Assembly (NCBI RefSeq): GCF_014529535.1 | Contig: NW_023503373.1 | Coordinates: 2,914,001-2,978,000, forward strand | Origin: Bradysia coprophila | Taxonomy: Eukaryota > Arthropoda > Insecta > Diptera > Sciaridae | Length of the DNA: 64,000 nt | Direction: 5' to 3' | Part shown: positions 1-13,900 of the stretch, piece after piece | Layout: each line of letters starts with the position of its first letter | Numbering within the stretch: position 1 is the first letter of the stretch | Translations under genes and position numbers: made by a program | Notes under the pieces: generated by a model | The model's database searches: none | The model's input: the letters and a program-made list of their open reading frames with translations, nothing else | Told to the model about the DNA's origin: nothing

Positions 1-287
1 AGTGCAAGGTTCTGGAAGAAAAGATCAAGACACTAACGAAGGTGATTCTTTTTTACCTGATAATTTTTTGTATCGTAAATTTATCAAACGTTTTGGAAAA
101 TGGTCAATCTAGAAAGTCTTTTATAACTTTAATAAATAGTTTGGAAATCGTTAGAAAATTCTTAAGAGGTATAGATGCTTAGCTAAAATAGCAATCATCA
201 ACATTACCACCACAATCATTTTTGTTTAAGAGGCATGGATTCTTAGTTAAAATTGTAGTATACATTAAATAATGTGTTTCGTATCTT

Positions 288-595
288 TATTTCCGATGAT
301 ATGTTTTAACCAGAATCCATTTTGAAAAATTCATGTCCCCAAAAACGACCACTTTAAACTTAGCTTTCAACAAAAAATAGATTTGGTTGAAGTAGTTTGA
401 CCAACTCTGACAAAAGTGAACAGTTTACCGAAATTTTCATAAACTGTTCAGTTTTCTCAGAGCTGGTCAAAGTGCTATAGTTGTATACAACTAAATCTAT
501 TTTTTATTGAAAACTTACACATTCTTGGTCGTTATCGTTATGCGGTCCTACAATTTTGACAAAGGATTCTGGTGAAAAGATATAATCGGAAATTA
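288..595. repeat. Long imperfect inverted repeat (MITE-like)
   Basis: Two arms of roughly 150 bp face each other. The outer arm around 291-318 (TTCCGATGATATG...CCAGAATCC) is matched in reverse complement at 564-592. The inner arm around 368-432 (AAAATAGATTTGGTTG...TGAACAGTTTA) is matched at about 440-510. The pairing is imperfect, as expected of an old non-autonomous foldback element. I could not fix a target-site duplication. Confidence 0.65.
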
Positions 596-3500
596 TCTAA
601 ATGTAAAATTCCTTAAATGATCCTAAAAATAAAAAAAAAACATTAATAATGTTTAATTGAAGAAAGTCCTTAAAATTTGACAAGGAAGATCTTATGATGA
701 TCAGAGAAATCGTCGAAGTATTTTCTTAAAATTCTTTTTCTCTCAAATTTACAATCATCTGCCCATATCGAAAAAATTAGGCTTTTCACATTACTATCGA
801 TTAGGTTAGTATATCGAGCAATGCAATTACAAATTCCGTTAAAAAATAATGAAACAAAAAAGTCTAAACACTCAACAATTTCTAAATCAAAATCTAATCA
901 CTTTCAACGACACATTAATAATAACATAAAATATCGTAAAGCACTTAAAGTGACATAACCTATAAAAAATAAATACATAAAATGCCACAAAATAATAATT
1001 GAACGTAGGCGTCAAAGGTATATTAAAAGTATGCTGCAATGCAACTCTTAAAACATATTGTTTATTGTAAAGAACGCGTATAGAGTAGTGTGAATAGGAT
1101 ATGTATGTATATAATACAGTGTTTTGTGTATATTATATTGTATTGTTATTGCAATAACCCAATTAAACGTTGGCTTTATTGTTTTCAAATATATTATGTT
1201 GTTTTAAAGAGCTACAAAATTTATGTAGGAAAAACAATTAAAATAAAAACGACAACAACAGTTCAACGACCAACCTTTACAGATATTTTTATATTTTAGT
1301 GATTTGTGTTTTTTTTTCTCTTATTTCTAACGATGTAATGTCTGTATGTCTATGTTGAGTCTATATTTGTTTGAATGAAGTGGAATTATACTTGAATGTT
1401 ATGTCTTGAAAGAACTTTCGGATATGAGTGTGTAATTACACAGTTTGTAAAATTGCAAACGAAAACTTCTTAACTGTCAATTTAATGTATAGGAAAAGAC
1501 ATTCCCCCAACTATAAGATTACTAAAGTGGAAATTGTTCCCACAGTTCAAATGATACGTAGTTGCAATTATTTGGTAAAATTTTTCCACTAAATTATCAG
1601 ATTACTTTTACTTTAGCTTTTAGCTCGGATACAGTTAAAAACGGATATGGACTGCGCCGAAATAATATATCTCTGAAAAATGACTCAAAATTCGTTGACT
1701 ATAAACGAAACAAAGAACTTCATTTTGGAATTCGGTTCAATTTTCATTTATTATTTTGGCATCGGGTTTTGTAATCTGAGATACTTTGTTTTTTGGTTAT
1801 TTCGAGGTCATACCATTGTATGTTTATGGAAATTTTGTATGGAAATGTGTCTGTTACAGGAAAGGGTAATGTTAGATGGTTAAAAATACCTTGTTATTCT
1901 GAACACATGTCAAAGATTTCACCAATTACACAATTTATTTATAACGGACTGTTGCTGATAAGTCACCTTTAATGAAAACAAAAATTGATTATATAAGTCT
2001 TTGCATAAATCGTGAAATCAAATATCACCAGATTAAGATAAACAAATTATTGTCTGTAATGATTTGACAGTGTGACCTTCAACTGAAATACATTGGTGAC
2101 CAATTTATCTTATCAAACGTTCCAACTAAACGCACTTTTTTTTATCAAAATGTGTATAAATGTTGCAAAATATATATACAAGTTCATTGGCCCCGTATAA
2201 ATTAAAAATGCGAAAAAGTTTCGCTGCTGAAATATATACACAAAAAAAAACAGAAACGAATTCCTCAAAATTTTGTTATCATGTGTATAAAAATGCGTTT
2301 GTTTACCGTTTGATTAAAGACCATCATAAAAGACGAATGTATTCGAGTTGAAATTGTAGGTATACGCGAAAAAATCTAGTTGAAACTTATCAACGCATAA
2401 TGAGCAAGGTTATAACTCTGTTTTTTTGTTTTTCGTTTCAAAAACTTTTTTCGCTTTCCGAATAAAAACTTTAAATTACATCAGGCCATGTTATTTAAAA
2501 TCGTAGCTTGAAATTACTGGATATGCACGTACGTGTATATACAGCTGTGAAATATGCGATATAAGAAGTCAAGTTAAAATACGTATTTATTTATTTGTTT
2601 ATTGCAACAAAGTTAAAAAGAGAGACGAACAAAAAAAAGTGATACTCAAAACGATTTTCCAAGACAATAATGAATGGTTCATTGACATTTCAAGTTATTA
2701 AACAAAACGTTCGTATCATTAAAAGATCTCTCTGGTGTTCCATATTCAAAGTAAATTCAGTTAATAACATGCATAAATGAAAGAGACACACCACAATGTA
2801 ATAATTGTAGGATGAAAATTTCACGTGGTTCAGAAAAATCATGGTTTTATTATATGCATTGAATAGTTTAAGAGAAATTGCCTTTTGGCTGTTTCCATTC
2901 CATGAAACTTTACTTAGATCTTGATATCGGTATGAATAGAACTATGACTACCATTTAGAGGTGTTGGTTGTTGTTGTTTTAATTTAATTTTATTTTTCGC
3001 TTCATATTTTCATACCAGCATATCACAGTCTATGAATTTCGAAAATTCAAAATATAAGTACTCGGGTGAGTAGCACGCAAATTATCTCTTATAAAATACC
3101 GTGTTAGTTATCGTTATTATATCGATATGCAAATCATCCTGATTTTGATAGGCGATGGTGTATATAAACAAGTATGTGCGCCGCTTATATACACAAAAAA
3201 GAAATTACATTTTTGTTTCTGTTTCTTCCTTCTTTCCATTTAATTTTGCGCGCTTTCAAACTTATTTTAAGATTTTCTTATTTCATTGTGAAAGTATTAT
3301 TTTATATCAAATGAATGGCATGATAGAGTCATTGAACTGAAATTGGTTTAGATAGTTTTATAGTTTTTCGTGTGTTGTTTTATTTTTGTTGTAAGACTGC
3401 GTCCACAGGCGATTTCATTAAGTCTAATACTCTGACGGAAAAGTCGTCACGGAAAAATGAATCAATTTGGTTGGAAGGTTTTCTATGACGACACGGCAAT

Positions 3501-6500
3501 TTTATGATTTATTTAATAGATAAATTCATATTCATATGGTTTATGGCTAACTCTTAATATAAAGTTGCCTTGAGAACATTATGGTTTCGGAATTTTCGCC
3601 TTGATACCAGCAACGAAAAACTTGTGTAACTATCTGTTCCAGAGAATGAAACCTCTGAAGAAATTTCACATGAGATTTTGTTCACAGTAATTCTCAAATT
3701 ATTACGAGTCAGCAGTTATATAGTTATTTGTTCACCGAGTGAGAAAAAAGTTGTAAATTTCATTTCGCACCCCCATAGAACCCGATAAAACGGAACTTAC
3801 ACTTTATTCCCGAGGTCAACACAACGATTTTCACAACAAAGGCTTCCGAAGTTTCAGTTAAGGTGAGAAAATTACTATTTTCTCGCATGAGTTGTGAAAA
3901 ATACTTTTCATCCGAGTAGCATGAACAACCTTATTTTCTCCACTCAATACGGTGAGAAGATGACGTTTTGTTGACGCTCTTTCTGATGACAGTTCGGGAG
4001 AGATTTTTTTTTATTTTCTCACCTCTTGTTTCCTGGGTGCAAACTTTCGCTTTTGTTGGAATTTTGTATTTTCTCCCCTTGGTAAACAATTATCCATTCT
4101 GTGTTGCAATTCAAACTTTCAAGATTTTCAACTTAAATGAAATTCCTTCCATTACCACTTTTAATGAGAATTATTGATAACGAATATCTTTCAACAATAT
4201 TTTTTCCCTTGCAGACATGTCTTCGTCTCGTATTTTACAAGAGACTGTCTAAATTTGTCGACCGAAATTAATTCATTTCTATTTTTCGTAAAAAAATGAA
4301 AATTAATTAGAATTAAAATAGGCAAAAAACAACAAAATTAAATCTTAATTATGTGCAGAAGTCGGCTTAAAACTTTACTAATTGATATCTATTGTGGAAA
4401 CGAAAACATTTAGGTCAGTAATCAATATTCCACACCTTCTCGAAATTCGGTTGGCTTACACACGGTGAGCTCATCACACATAAAATATACTCTCAGATCT
4501 ACACAGATAACATTCAAAACCAGACAACTAAATTAATTGTTTTTTTTCTTCTTCTTCTTCGAGCACACGCATTTCTGAAACAATGCTTAATTGTCCGTTA
4601 ATTCAATGGTAAGATTAAGCAAAAATCAACTCTCTCCTATATGTCTCGATTCGTTTTCAATTTGTTGCTTTTGTTTCTACCAGAAGTGTAGATTTTTATT
4701 GAAAAGAAACATTTCGTAATCGAATCCAATAAGTCATTCCAACAAAAAAAAAAGATTTGTTTTTATTCGAGTGAATTTAATATTAAAATAGAATTTGCAT
4801 ACATCCACGACTCTAGTATAAATTGTCGTAATTTGAAAATCTCATCCAAAGTTGACAAAATACAATTCAGTCGAAGAATGATTATAAATTTTTCGTTATT
4901 CAAATGAAACCGGAACGAACGTTACGTTTTGGTGTGCTGACTAGACACTATGTTATTCAAATTTATCAACATTTATTAAAAGATTGGTGGCCGCATTATA
5001 TATACCATAAACATCATATTACAATACCTTGAAATTTTCGTACAATTTCCGCATGACAAAAACGTTTGAGAAAAATAAACTTTGTTCTAATTGGGGACTT
5101 ATTTTTATCAAAATTCGGGTCAGGCTGATTTAACAAAATCAAATCTCGTTAAAAACCAGTTATACAACAATATAAAAAAATTGCATAATAAGTGCAGTGT
5201 AAATTGGTCTTAAACTGACTGCATGTGAAGAAGAACCGCATACATACTTTATCACTAATAATAACTGAATAAGGAACAGAAAATTTCGGGGATTGCATAA
5301 TGATTCGTTTAACAACAATAAAAATTCGTCGAGAAGACTAAAAATATAACGTACCAACTAAAGAATACTCTCGATAATGCCGAATTCGCCTCTTCATTGT
5401 AAAGAGACAGTTGCTCTAATTTTTTGTCGTAATGGTAAAAAATGACCAACATTTAGCTGCGGCTCATAAACAACAAAAGAATATTTCATATAAAGCGTGT
5501 AAAATTATTGTAAAACGAAATGCAGCCAACATTCACAGCTCGATACATTGTTTTGAACACGGAATTTTAAACTGCAAGCTGAGTGGGTGCTTGATGGACG
5601 ACATGTATTTGCAATTGTATTTACTCTGATTCTGAACAGCGTGAAGTGGTTTATTTTAAATTTTCTTTCCGACGCATTGTTGCGCTCAATGGCTATACTC
5701 AAATTAAGATTAATCAAAGTATCTCCGATGATTTGAGTTTTCGCTTATAGTTCTCTATCTTGATTGATTAGTCACTACACATCGTCAAGGCAAAAGTGAT
5801 ACTTACTTACATCACGTTTTCCTATTGCCATTCTGTATTGTAGTAGTCGTAATGAGATTTACTGTAGTCGTCGAGTGTAATAAACTTTGCTGAAGCTTAT
5901 AGTAATGAATATAATCAAAATTTGATAAGCTCGTTACTGGCAGATTTACAGATGATAAATTTTAATCAAGCTAGTTAAGCCTCTTTTCGTGAAGGTTAAC
6001 TTTAAATATTTTCGGATTTTATTCCATCAAAGTTTGAGTACCTAAAATTCTATTCAAGGCAATGGAGGGAGATGAGTTATGATTAGTTGTTCTGCTGGTA
6101 CCTTATGGAAACAACGACCACTAAATAAACCGATGAGGTCTGGTTAGTTTTGTCTTATGAATTAAGAAATATATGATAAATATACGATGGTTGAGGTGGA
6201 AGATTTGGCATTGAAAGCACTATGAGATACTCTATACAAGTGAAGTAGCAGGCTTTATAGTCTTGTTATGTTTAAAATTCTTTGAAAATTCAAATTTTTC
6301 AAAATTTAAAGCAAACTACAGGGCTTTAAAACATCTAAGCAAGAAAAAATGTGTCCAACCTCAAATCAAATCTTTTTTTTCGTCTAGCTCCATGGAGCAT
6401 ACCGAATTCTTTACTTTGAAATTCAGAATGTTTCTAAATTTATTGGGCTCGTGGTAGTGAAACACAACGGTATGTGGAATAATGATTGAAATTCCAGTTT

Positions 6501-6666
6501 TTCTAGCCAACATTTTGTCTCATAGAACCTGCACGTATTTGTATTTTCTGAAATAGAACTGAAAACCCCAACAAATTTTCCGGCCGAAGAAAATTCTGGC
6601 ACTGCTTTCATTGCCTGAATGTTAGCGTAGTTTCACTTCAACGCAATTGAAAATGTATACATTATC

Positions 6667-6720
6667 ATGCGTTTCTATAAATTACCATACGTTCCTATGC
6701 GTTACCATGCGTTTCTATGA
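6667..6720. repeat. Short degenerate tandem repeat
   Basis: A unit like TACCATGCGTTTCTATG is repeated about three times with variation (ATGCGTTTCTAT, ACCATACGTTCCTATG, TTACCATGCGTTTCTATG). It is a small local duplication with no sign of function. Confidence 0.5.
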
Positions 6721-6993
6721 AAACTTTAATTGTGTGACTTAACGATTTTTTTTTTGTTAATTATGATGTTCTATAGAGAATGTTATCTGTTGTTTCTTCA
6801 CCGTTTGTCAATGAATGTTTGGTGTTTCTTGGACTGTAGAGGCGTTAAGCAATTAGCTTCTATAGAGAATCACATAGAGAAACGAAATCGACATCTGGAA
6901 GCTCTGAAACACATTTTTTAACGTGAGTAGGACTACTCTCTACCGACTTTTGAGTAAGTATTTTTTCAATTTTTTCCCAGCATTTATTAATAT

Positions 6994-7981
6994 TAGGGGG
7001 GTCCAGAATCGTATGGGAAAATAAAAGTTTCGAGAAAGTTGGCGGACCCCGGGGAAAACGAACCTATATGACCCACTGATAAAAATCATATATGGGGCCG
7101 ATGCGATCCGAGTTGGTTTATGGGTCGCGCAATGACGAAATATGTGAAAAACCACGAAAATGAGGGTTAATGAAAAATTGAACGTAACTAACAGATGCTG
7201 AGGTCACTTCTTCAAGTGAGTTGGATTATTTCACTTCAGAATAATCCAAAGAGACCGATTTAATGATTTGTAAGTGCATTCGCATCTCCCAAGTCAGTCA
7301 AAGTTTCCCAATCTGTTCACCCAGTCTTTGGGTTCTTCCAAAACATTTATGGGATGTGCATCGGATATATTCATATCTGACGAGAGCTTATGGCATAAGA
7401 TTTCATTGCAAAAAGAAATTTTTTCGAAAACAATTTTTTGAAGCTTTTAGAAATCGATTTTGGTGCAAAAATGTCAGGGTCGTGAACTCAGACAATTTTC
7501 AAATGACTGTTACGTCAAGACACCAACTTGAAACTTATTGTGTGTGGGCTCGTTAGAAAGCCACTGTCATTACCTTTACAACGACACCTAACACTTAATT
7601 TTAAGAGTGACTTCACCTGACTTTGTATTACTTGGAAATTATCTGTCGATTTTTGTATATATCAATATTGTTAGGTGTGCCCAGACGATATAAAAATTCC
7701 AAAAAATGAAAACAACGCAATTTTGTTGCTCTTGCATCTAATCTAAGTTGTCTGGACCAAAAAAGTTTGATATTGTCGTTAAAAAAAATTTCTCATACAA
7801 AGTAATGGAAAAAATGTATGGAAAATTTCAGTGTTTTTTCACACATTTCGTCCTTGAGCGACCCATAAACCAACTCGGATCGCATCGGCCCCATATACAA
7901 TTTTTATCAGGAGGCCATAAAGGTTTATTTTCCCAGGGGTCCGCCAACTTCCTCGACACTTTTATTTTTTGGACCCCCCTA
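6994..7981. mobile_element. hAT-like non-autonomous transposon, 988 bp
   Basis: The two ends are inverted copies of about 150 bp. The left end starts TAGGGGGGTCC, and the right end finishes GGACCCCCCTA. Both arms share a block around the sequence GATCCGAGTTGGTTTATGG (7,107-7,127) and its reverse complement (7,859-7,880). The element is bounded by a perfect 8-bp direct repeat, ATTAATAT, at 6,986-6,993 and 7,982-7,989. An 8-bp target duplication with TAGGG-type termini is typical of the hAT superfamily (family knowledge). The roughly 680-bp interior has only short ORFs and no transposase motif, so it would depend on a transposase supplied elsewhere. Confidence 0.85.
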
Positions 7982-7989
7982 ATTAATAT

Positions 7990-10900
7990 GGATTTGCTTA
8001 ATCTTTTGTTTGTGTTCGAGAAAATTATACTTCTTCTAATAATAAACTTTGAAGTGGTTTGAAACACTTTGATAATCAGTTACGACTTCCACACAAAAAT
8101 AGGCATTATATAATAATGAAAGCGCACAGCACACATTGTAACAATAATTAATTTTTGTCGCATTTAAGTGCAATAAATTCCGCCTTTGATGTCACACAAA
8201 TAAAAAATAATCAAACGAAAAACTCTTCGAATCGACCATAAAGAAATGCAATGTAAAACAAATAATTTTCCAACGACAGAAAAAGAATGATTGTACAATA
8301 TTTGTCTTTTTAACGACGTATTGCAAAATAAATATGAATATTGAACGCTAGCTTTCTTTCAAGAAAATCGTGTATAATGGTGATGGTATTATACGAACAA
8401 AATAAAAAATAAAAAATTATCCTAACAAAATATCGCATACTATACACATATACAACCGTCGACTGGCGTTGTGGTTTTAATGGTATAATTGCATTTAAAT
8501 AAAATGTACATGAGAAAATATTGTGTGACATACATAAAATATCAATCATATTTGTACATGAAATGACGATGTCATTGTAATGTGTTATGTGCTTAAAATA
8601 TCTTCTTCTCATTTTTATATCTTTTTCAATCGAAAAAGAAGACTCTTCCATTTTAAAAATGACTTCTGAAAAAAAAAACGAATTCATGAAAATTTCTAAA
8701 TATGAAATCCATACTGCATTTTCGAAAAATTAAAATTAAAAAATCTGCAGATGAATTTGGTTATTATTCGGTTGTTTCTTTACTCGTTTTTTTTTAAATA
8801 AATCCCTGACAAAGTACACTCAAGTACTTTTATCATCATATTCGACACATCTGCGTGAATATAACTCTGTAGCTGGGTGTAAACATAGCCATAATAAAGC
8901 TTCTTGTATCTAATGTTTACATTATATATATACATACGAATACGACACAGAATATACGATATATTAAAACCGCATGCAATTGTGATTTTAATAGAATCAT
9001 CAGTAAAATAAAATGTGCATTTTTTGTTATTCGTGTCCATCGTTTTTAATTATATAAACAATACACATGGTTGACAAAGTCATTGAACTCTCTAATATAC
9101 AAAACACATTTTATTTATTATAAAATGTACACTAGCAATTCAAGTTATACGCATGGATTTATAGATACATATATATGTGCATAACATTACATATATATAC
9201 GACTATATACAACATGTGCAGATTTGGTGACTAATATAATATTATATAGATTCGTCAGGCTTAGAAGTGGAAGGCATTTAATAAATAGATATGATAGTGT
9301 TGAATGTTCATGGTAAACTATATGAATTACTTGAAATTTGCTTAAAGAATATATAGTGTGCATGGAATATATATCATGTTTGTGAATGCGAACATAATAC
9401 TAAAATGCTTGATAGAATAATGTCAGTCAGATAAATTGCAATGAGATCGCTTGAAATAAAAGAAATTTTTTGTACGATTGAGTATGAATGTGTACGTATA
9501 ATTAAAAGACAAACATCACTTCGTTATACAATTGATTTTTGATTTATGCACACTCGAAATATTTTGCATATATGAATGGCATCTCATGTATAAGTAACAT
9601 CTTTAGAAGATCAGTTAAATCCCACTCTCATAACTAAGACAGAAAATTGTATGGTGATACATTATAGGATGTATCTCTATGCATTGAGGATATAATGCCG
9701 TCTTTTTAGCAATGCAAACCATTTAATGCAATTTGTTCTTGTTGTTATTATTGCTGCCTGCCTGCTTTCGATACTAGGTTAGTTTGTTGTTTATTACGAT
9801 ACGCTTAAAGAGTTATGTTCAGTAGGTGATAATTGTTTTTCCATTTGCGTCTTATTTATTAGTTGATTTGATCTGGGTAACATGCAAATGTAGATCACTG
9901 ACAATTATGCATTTAAATTAATTATAGCAATAGGTTGTTTAATTGAGGAATCGTTGTTGATTGAGTTCTTCATTTTGGCATCGACATGGAATCGTTGGCA
10001 ATTGATACGTACTTCAAACGATGAACATTAACCAGCTACTTCTAATGGTAAAACCAATGCAGTTTGGTAAAAACCAATGCAAATTTTTGGGATATTTTAA
10101 GTTTCGATTTATAGATAGAAAAGCGCCAATAGGAGAAACTTGAATTAAGTCATCAAGTTGTACAGTAAATTTGGCATCAGATCTCTTTCGCTTACAAATT
10201 TTCGAACAATTGAGGGTATATGGTAACTGGTTTAAGAACCCCTTCATTGTTTTTATTGTTAAAGAAGTTTCAAAAGGTGAATGTATTCAAGGTGAATTAC
10301 AGAAGAAAATTTTCTCACAAATTCGCCAGGTGCTGCATTAGAACCTGAAATACAAATTGTAGAATTTGGAGAGTATAATTTCAACCGTTTCATTGACCTT
10401 TCCAATCTGTTCTATTTATTTCAGCTTTCATCCGACCGTTTATTTTTATACCTACGCCGCTTCACAAAGGCTTTATGCAAAAAGATACTTATCCTTCGGT
10501 TGTTATTACTCAAAAATAAATGCTATGGCAATTGGGCTATTGTTAGATTATTTTTATGAAATATTCGCATTGTCTAAGATGGTGAATTTTTTTTGCCATT
10601 TTTTTTTTATTTTCAGTTTTAATAGAATAATAGAATCTTGAATAATTGCACTGAACATGCTAAAGAAAATTCTGACATTCGAAATTTAAGCGAAATATTC
10701 GTTTATTTATCGCTTTGTTTAATGGAAAAGGCTGATAAAAGCGAGTTTTTTTGTCGTTCATGACCGGTTCTATTAAACACTGAAAGAGATCTAGAAATTA
10801 TTTTCGGTACTCTGTTCTATTTCTACAAATTTATAGGCATAAGAACTCAATTGCATTTTTTATATGTCCTCTATGTGAATATTGTGAACCCATCCTACAA

Positions 10901-13900
10901 AAAAAAAAAAAATCATAAAAGGTTGATATATAGCCTCCGCCATTCTGCGAAATTATATAATATTGAAAAATGAAATTTGATAACTTCATTGAGATCTGAT
11001 TTAGGCTATGATTACATCATTATAACATCACAGGGCTTCGCATTCACCATTGCATAATAATTCTCATTTTACCCATCTCATTTTAGAATTATAAATTATA
11101 CTCGTATTCCACATGCAATGTGTTTCGGTGTAGTATGAACAAACATGTCTGTAATAATATTCTAGATTTTTGTTCAGCGGGGAACGAATTTTTATTTTTT
11201 AATAAATAAAAATTTAATGAGGAAAAGTTCGCATTAATTAAAAATTAAGAGATAGACCCATTTCCAGCAATTAAAACCTGTACGCTGATTTTAGCTTGTT
11301 TTAAATTTTAGGTCAGTGGTCTACGATTACTTAAATAACAGAGTGTAGTGTTGACATATCGTATAATATCTGAAAATTTTCAGAATTTCTGTAAACCGAG
11401 TATCATCATTACTTTGTCGAAAAAATGGCGTATGTAGAGTAGATAGCGCAATTACAGGTACATCGTCAACGTTCTTCAATCTGCACAAATGCAGTAAAAT
11501 CGTTTTAATCTTTTCGATCAATTTTATTATACTGAGACATTGATCGATAGTCTGAATTAAAAAAGAAACTTTTCTGCATCGGTTTAGTGTCAGCAGCTGC
11601 ATTTCATCTATATTTATCTGACAGATCCAGATGTGCTATGTAATGTTTCGATTTTATATGATTTATCAAGCTAAATGTGAATGTATTTTATATATTTTAA
11701 TTAATGTCATTTTTACGAAATCAGCTTCCGTATCCCTGACCGTTTTCTAATTGTATCTGATCAAATTAAATTTTATTCGAATTTCTTTTCCGATATTTTA
11801 TGGATATGTTAAGTCAGTAAATGAAGTAATGGCTTTTCGTCGACTCAGTGGAAGTCTTCTCTTGATATTTTTGTTATTTCATTTTAACTGACACATTTTT
11901 TTTTAGATAAATTACACTTTTTACAAGTTCATTTGCCTTTAAACATTTATTTAAATTTTATGAGACATATGAGGCTAACGAAATTATTAGAGAAATCATT
12001 ACAATTTTTCTGTTTAACAGCCATCATTTCATACCAGTTCTTTCTCGTGTAAGACATTTTAACTGTTAAAGTTAAAAATGAAAATTTATTTCCAAACTGA
12101 TATGTTTTGCAATTATGAGAGAGGATTGAACCTCCGAATGAACAATAAACGAAAGCAATTACGATTGTAATAATGATCATTAATATTAACCGTATAAGAA
12201 CACAACAACTGAAATTAACTAATTCAATTTCAGTTCATCAAAGATTTAACCAGTTAAGTTCGTTTGTTCGTTATTTTCTTTAAAATTACGCATGGCACAT
12301 TAAAATTAGACGTCGTCGTGCATTTCGGTTAGGGCTAAACGTAAACAAAAAGTTAATTGGATGGGTAATTGACCTAAGTGGTGAGTGATTTCGTTGAATA
12401 AATATTTTTCAATTGATTATTAAAAATGAAAATGTTCATCGTATATATGGTGTACAGTCAGTTCATTGATCTGTGCATAGTTTATATAAGAAACAATTTA
12501 ATTCATTTGTGAACTTAGTTTTATAACTTTAATCAGATGAAGTGGCGCATGTATGGTGAAACATAAACGATTCATGTGTCACTTTTGGTTGAAGATACTT
12601 TTTAAGGAAGAACTGAATAGACTCAGTAATGTTGTAGAATGAAATCTTGAAAATGTTTTGTTTTACGTAGCATAATGTGACGGTTAAATCTTCTACTTCT
12701 TTTGTTTATAGTATTGTTCAGTGCTTAACACAAAATCTTTTACTTCATTTGTTTAACAATTTATAAAACTATATAGAACCACGTTAATCATTGGTCGTCG
12801 CTTATTTTTGCTCGTCGACAACAGATGTTTAGCAGTTCCTGAAAAGTTATTGCACTTTTCCCAAATTAAATTCCTTTTCGCCAACTCCAGTTAAAAAAAT
12901 CTAATTTTTCTTTCTTTTTGTTTCAGGTAAGTTGCAACCGCAATTCCTCGATCTAAATAATATAATGCAAGGATTTAAAAATGAGGTATTTTACGTCATA
13001 ACATTCAAATTAATTGTGTTTATCGGCTCAAAGCGAATTCGAATTGACGCAAAAGTTTTATATGGGCATCTAAAACTGGAAGCAATAGTTACGATCAACC
13101 TAAATTGCACATTGCATAATAAAGTCAGTGTAACGTGCGCAAAAATCTTATGTTTACATTAAACGAACAACATCCATCAACGAATTACTAAGAATTAATT
13201 TATTTATTACTTGTTTATTTGCGTATTTACAATGGACAGGAAATTCTTACATCGGCCCATAACGTAGACAAATTTGCAACATTTTATGGCCTTTAGTTAA
13301 AGAGAAATTGGTTAAAACAGTTCCTCATTTTAGCTGAATCATTTTCGAATGTATCGCTGCATCCTATTTCCTAAATCCCATTCCTAAAACATGACAATTG
13401 TCCCATTATGAGAACTTAAAGTTATATAAATTAGAGCGACTGCTTATAATTTAGCGACACACGCTACTTAAATAAACATTAGGCTCCAACATCAGCTAGC
13501 AAAATTAATGGTAAAACAAATGAAGTACAAGATTTCGTATCAAACTTAGGAAAAACAGTTTTAGAAATAAAATATTTAAATTGCTTTAACATATGTACAT
13601 CGCAGACACACGCTTATTGGGCCTAAATCCTTAACCTTTTAAAAAATCAATTACACACTCCCAGTAAAAATGAAACGAGAAACAAAACTTTTAACAATTC
13701 ATACAACGCAAATGTTGCATCTGTTCTATTTTGAGACGAATCGGCTGCAATCTGTTCAAAATAACACAGGTACAAAATTTTGATAAAAAGCCAGATTGTT
13801 TTCGGTTTGATACACTGTGCCGATGTAATGCTTCTGCTACTAGTTTTCGGTGGCATTCAACTTATGTCTATATTGTTTACATGAAGCGAATAAGTTCTAT

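Larger units (their letters stand above)
1..6985. other. Non-coding AT-rich stretch
   Basis: I see no gene here. The open frames are short (60-70 codons), AT-biased, and carry no recognisable domain. The stretch holds a long imperfect palindrome near 288-595 and a small tandem repeat near 6,667-6,720, both listed separately. It could be intergenic DNA or part of a long intron. Confidence 0.6.

Noticed and set aside
8310..8687. 125-codon minus-strand open frame
   Set aside because: Ile/Phe/Tyr/Lys-rich translation typical of AT-rich non-coding DNA, with no domain and no conserved-looking motif.
12924..12985. Acceptor-like TTTCAG followed by ATGCAAGGATTTAAAAATGAG and a GT, as a possible first ABCG exon
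   Set aside because: It ends in phase 0, while the exon at 21,277 needs phase 2 and the candidate at 20,424 needs phase 1. No joining keeps the frame.
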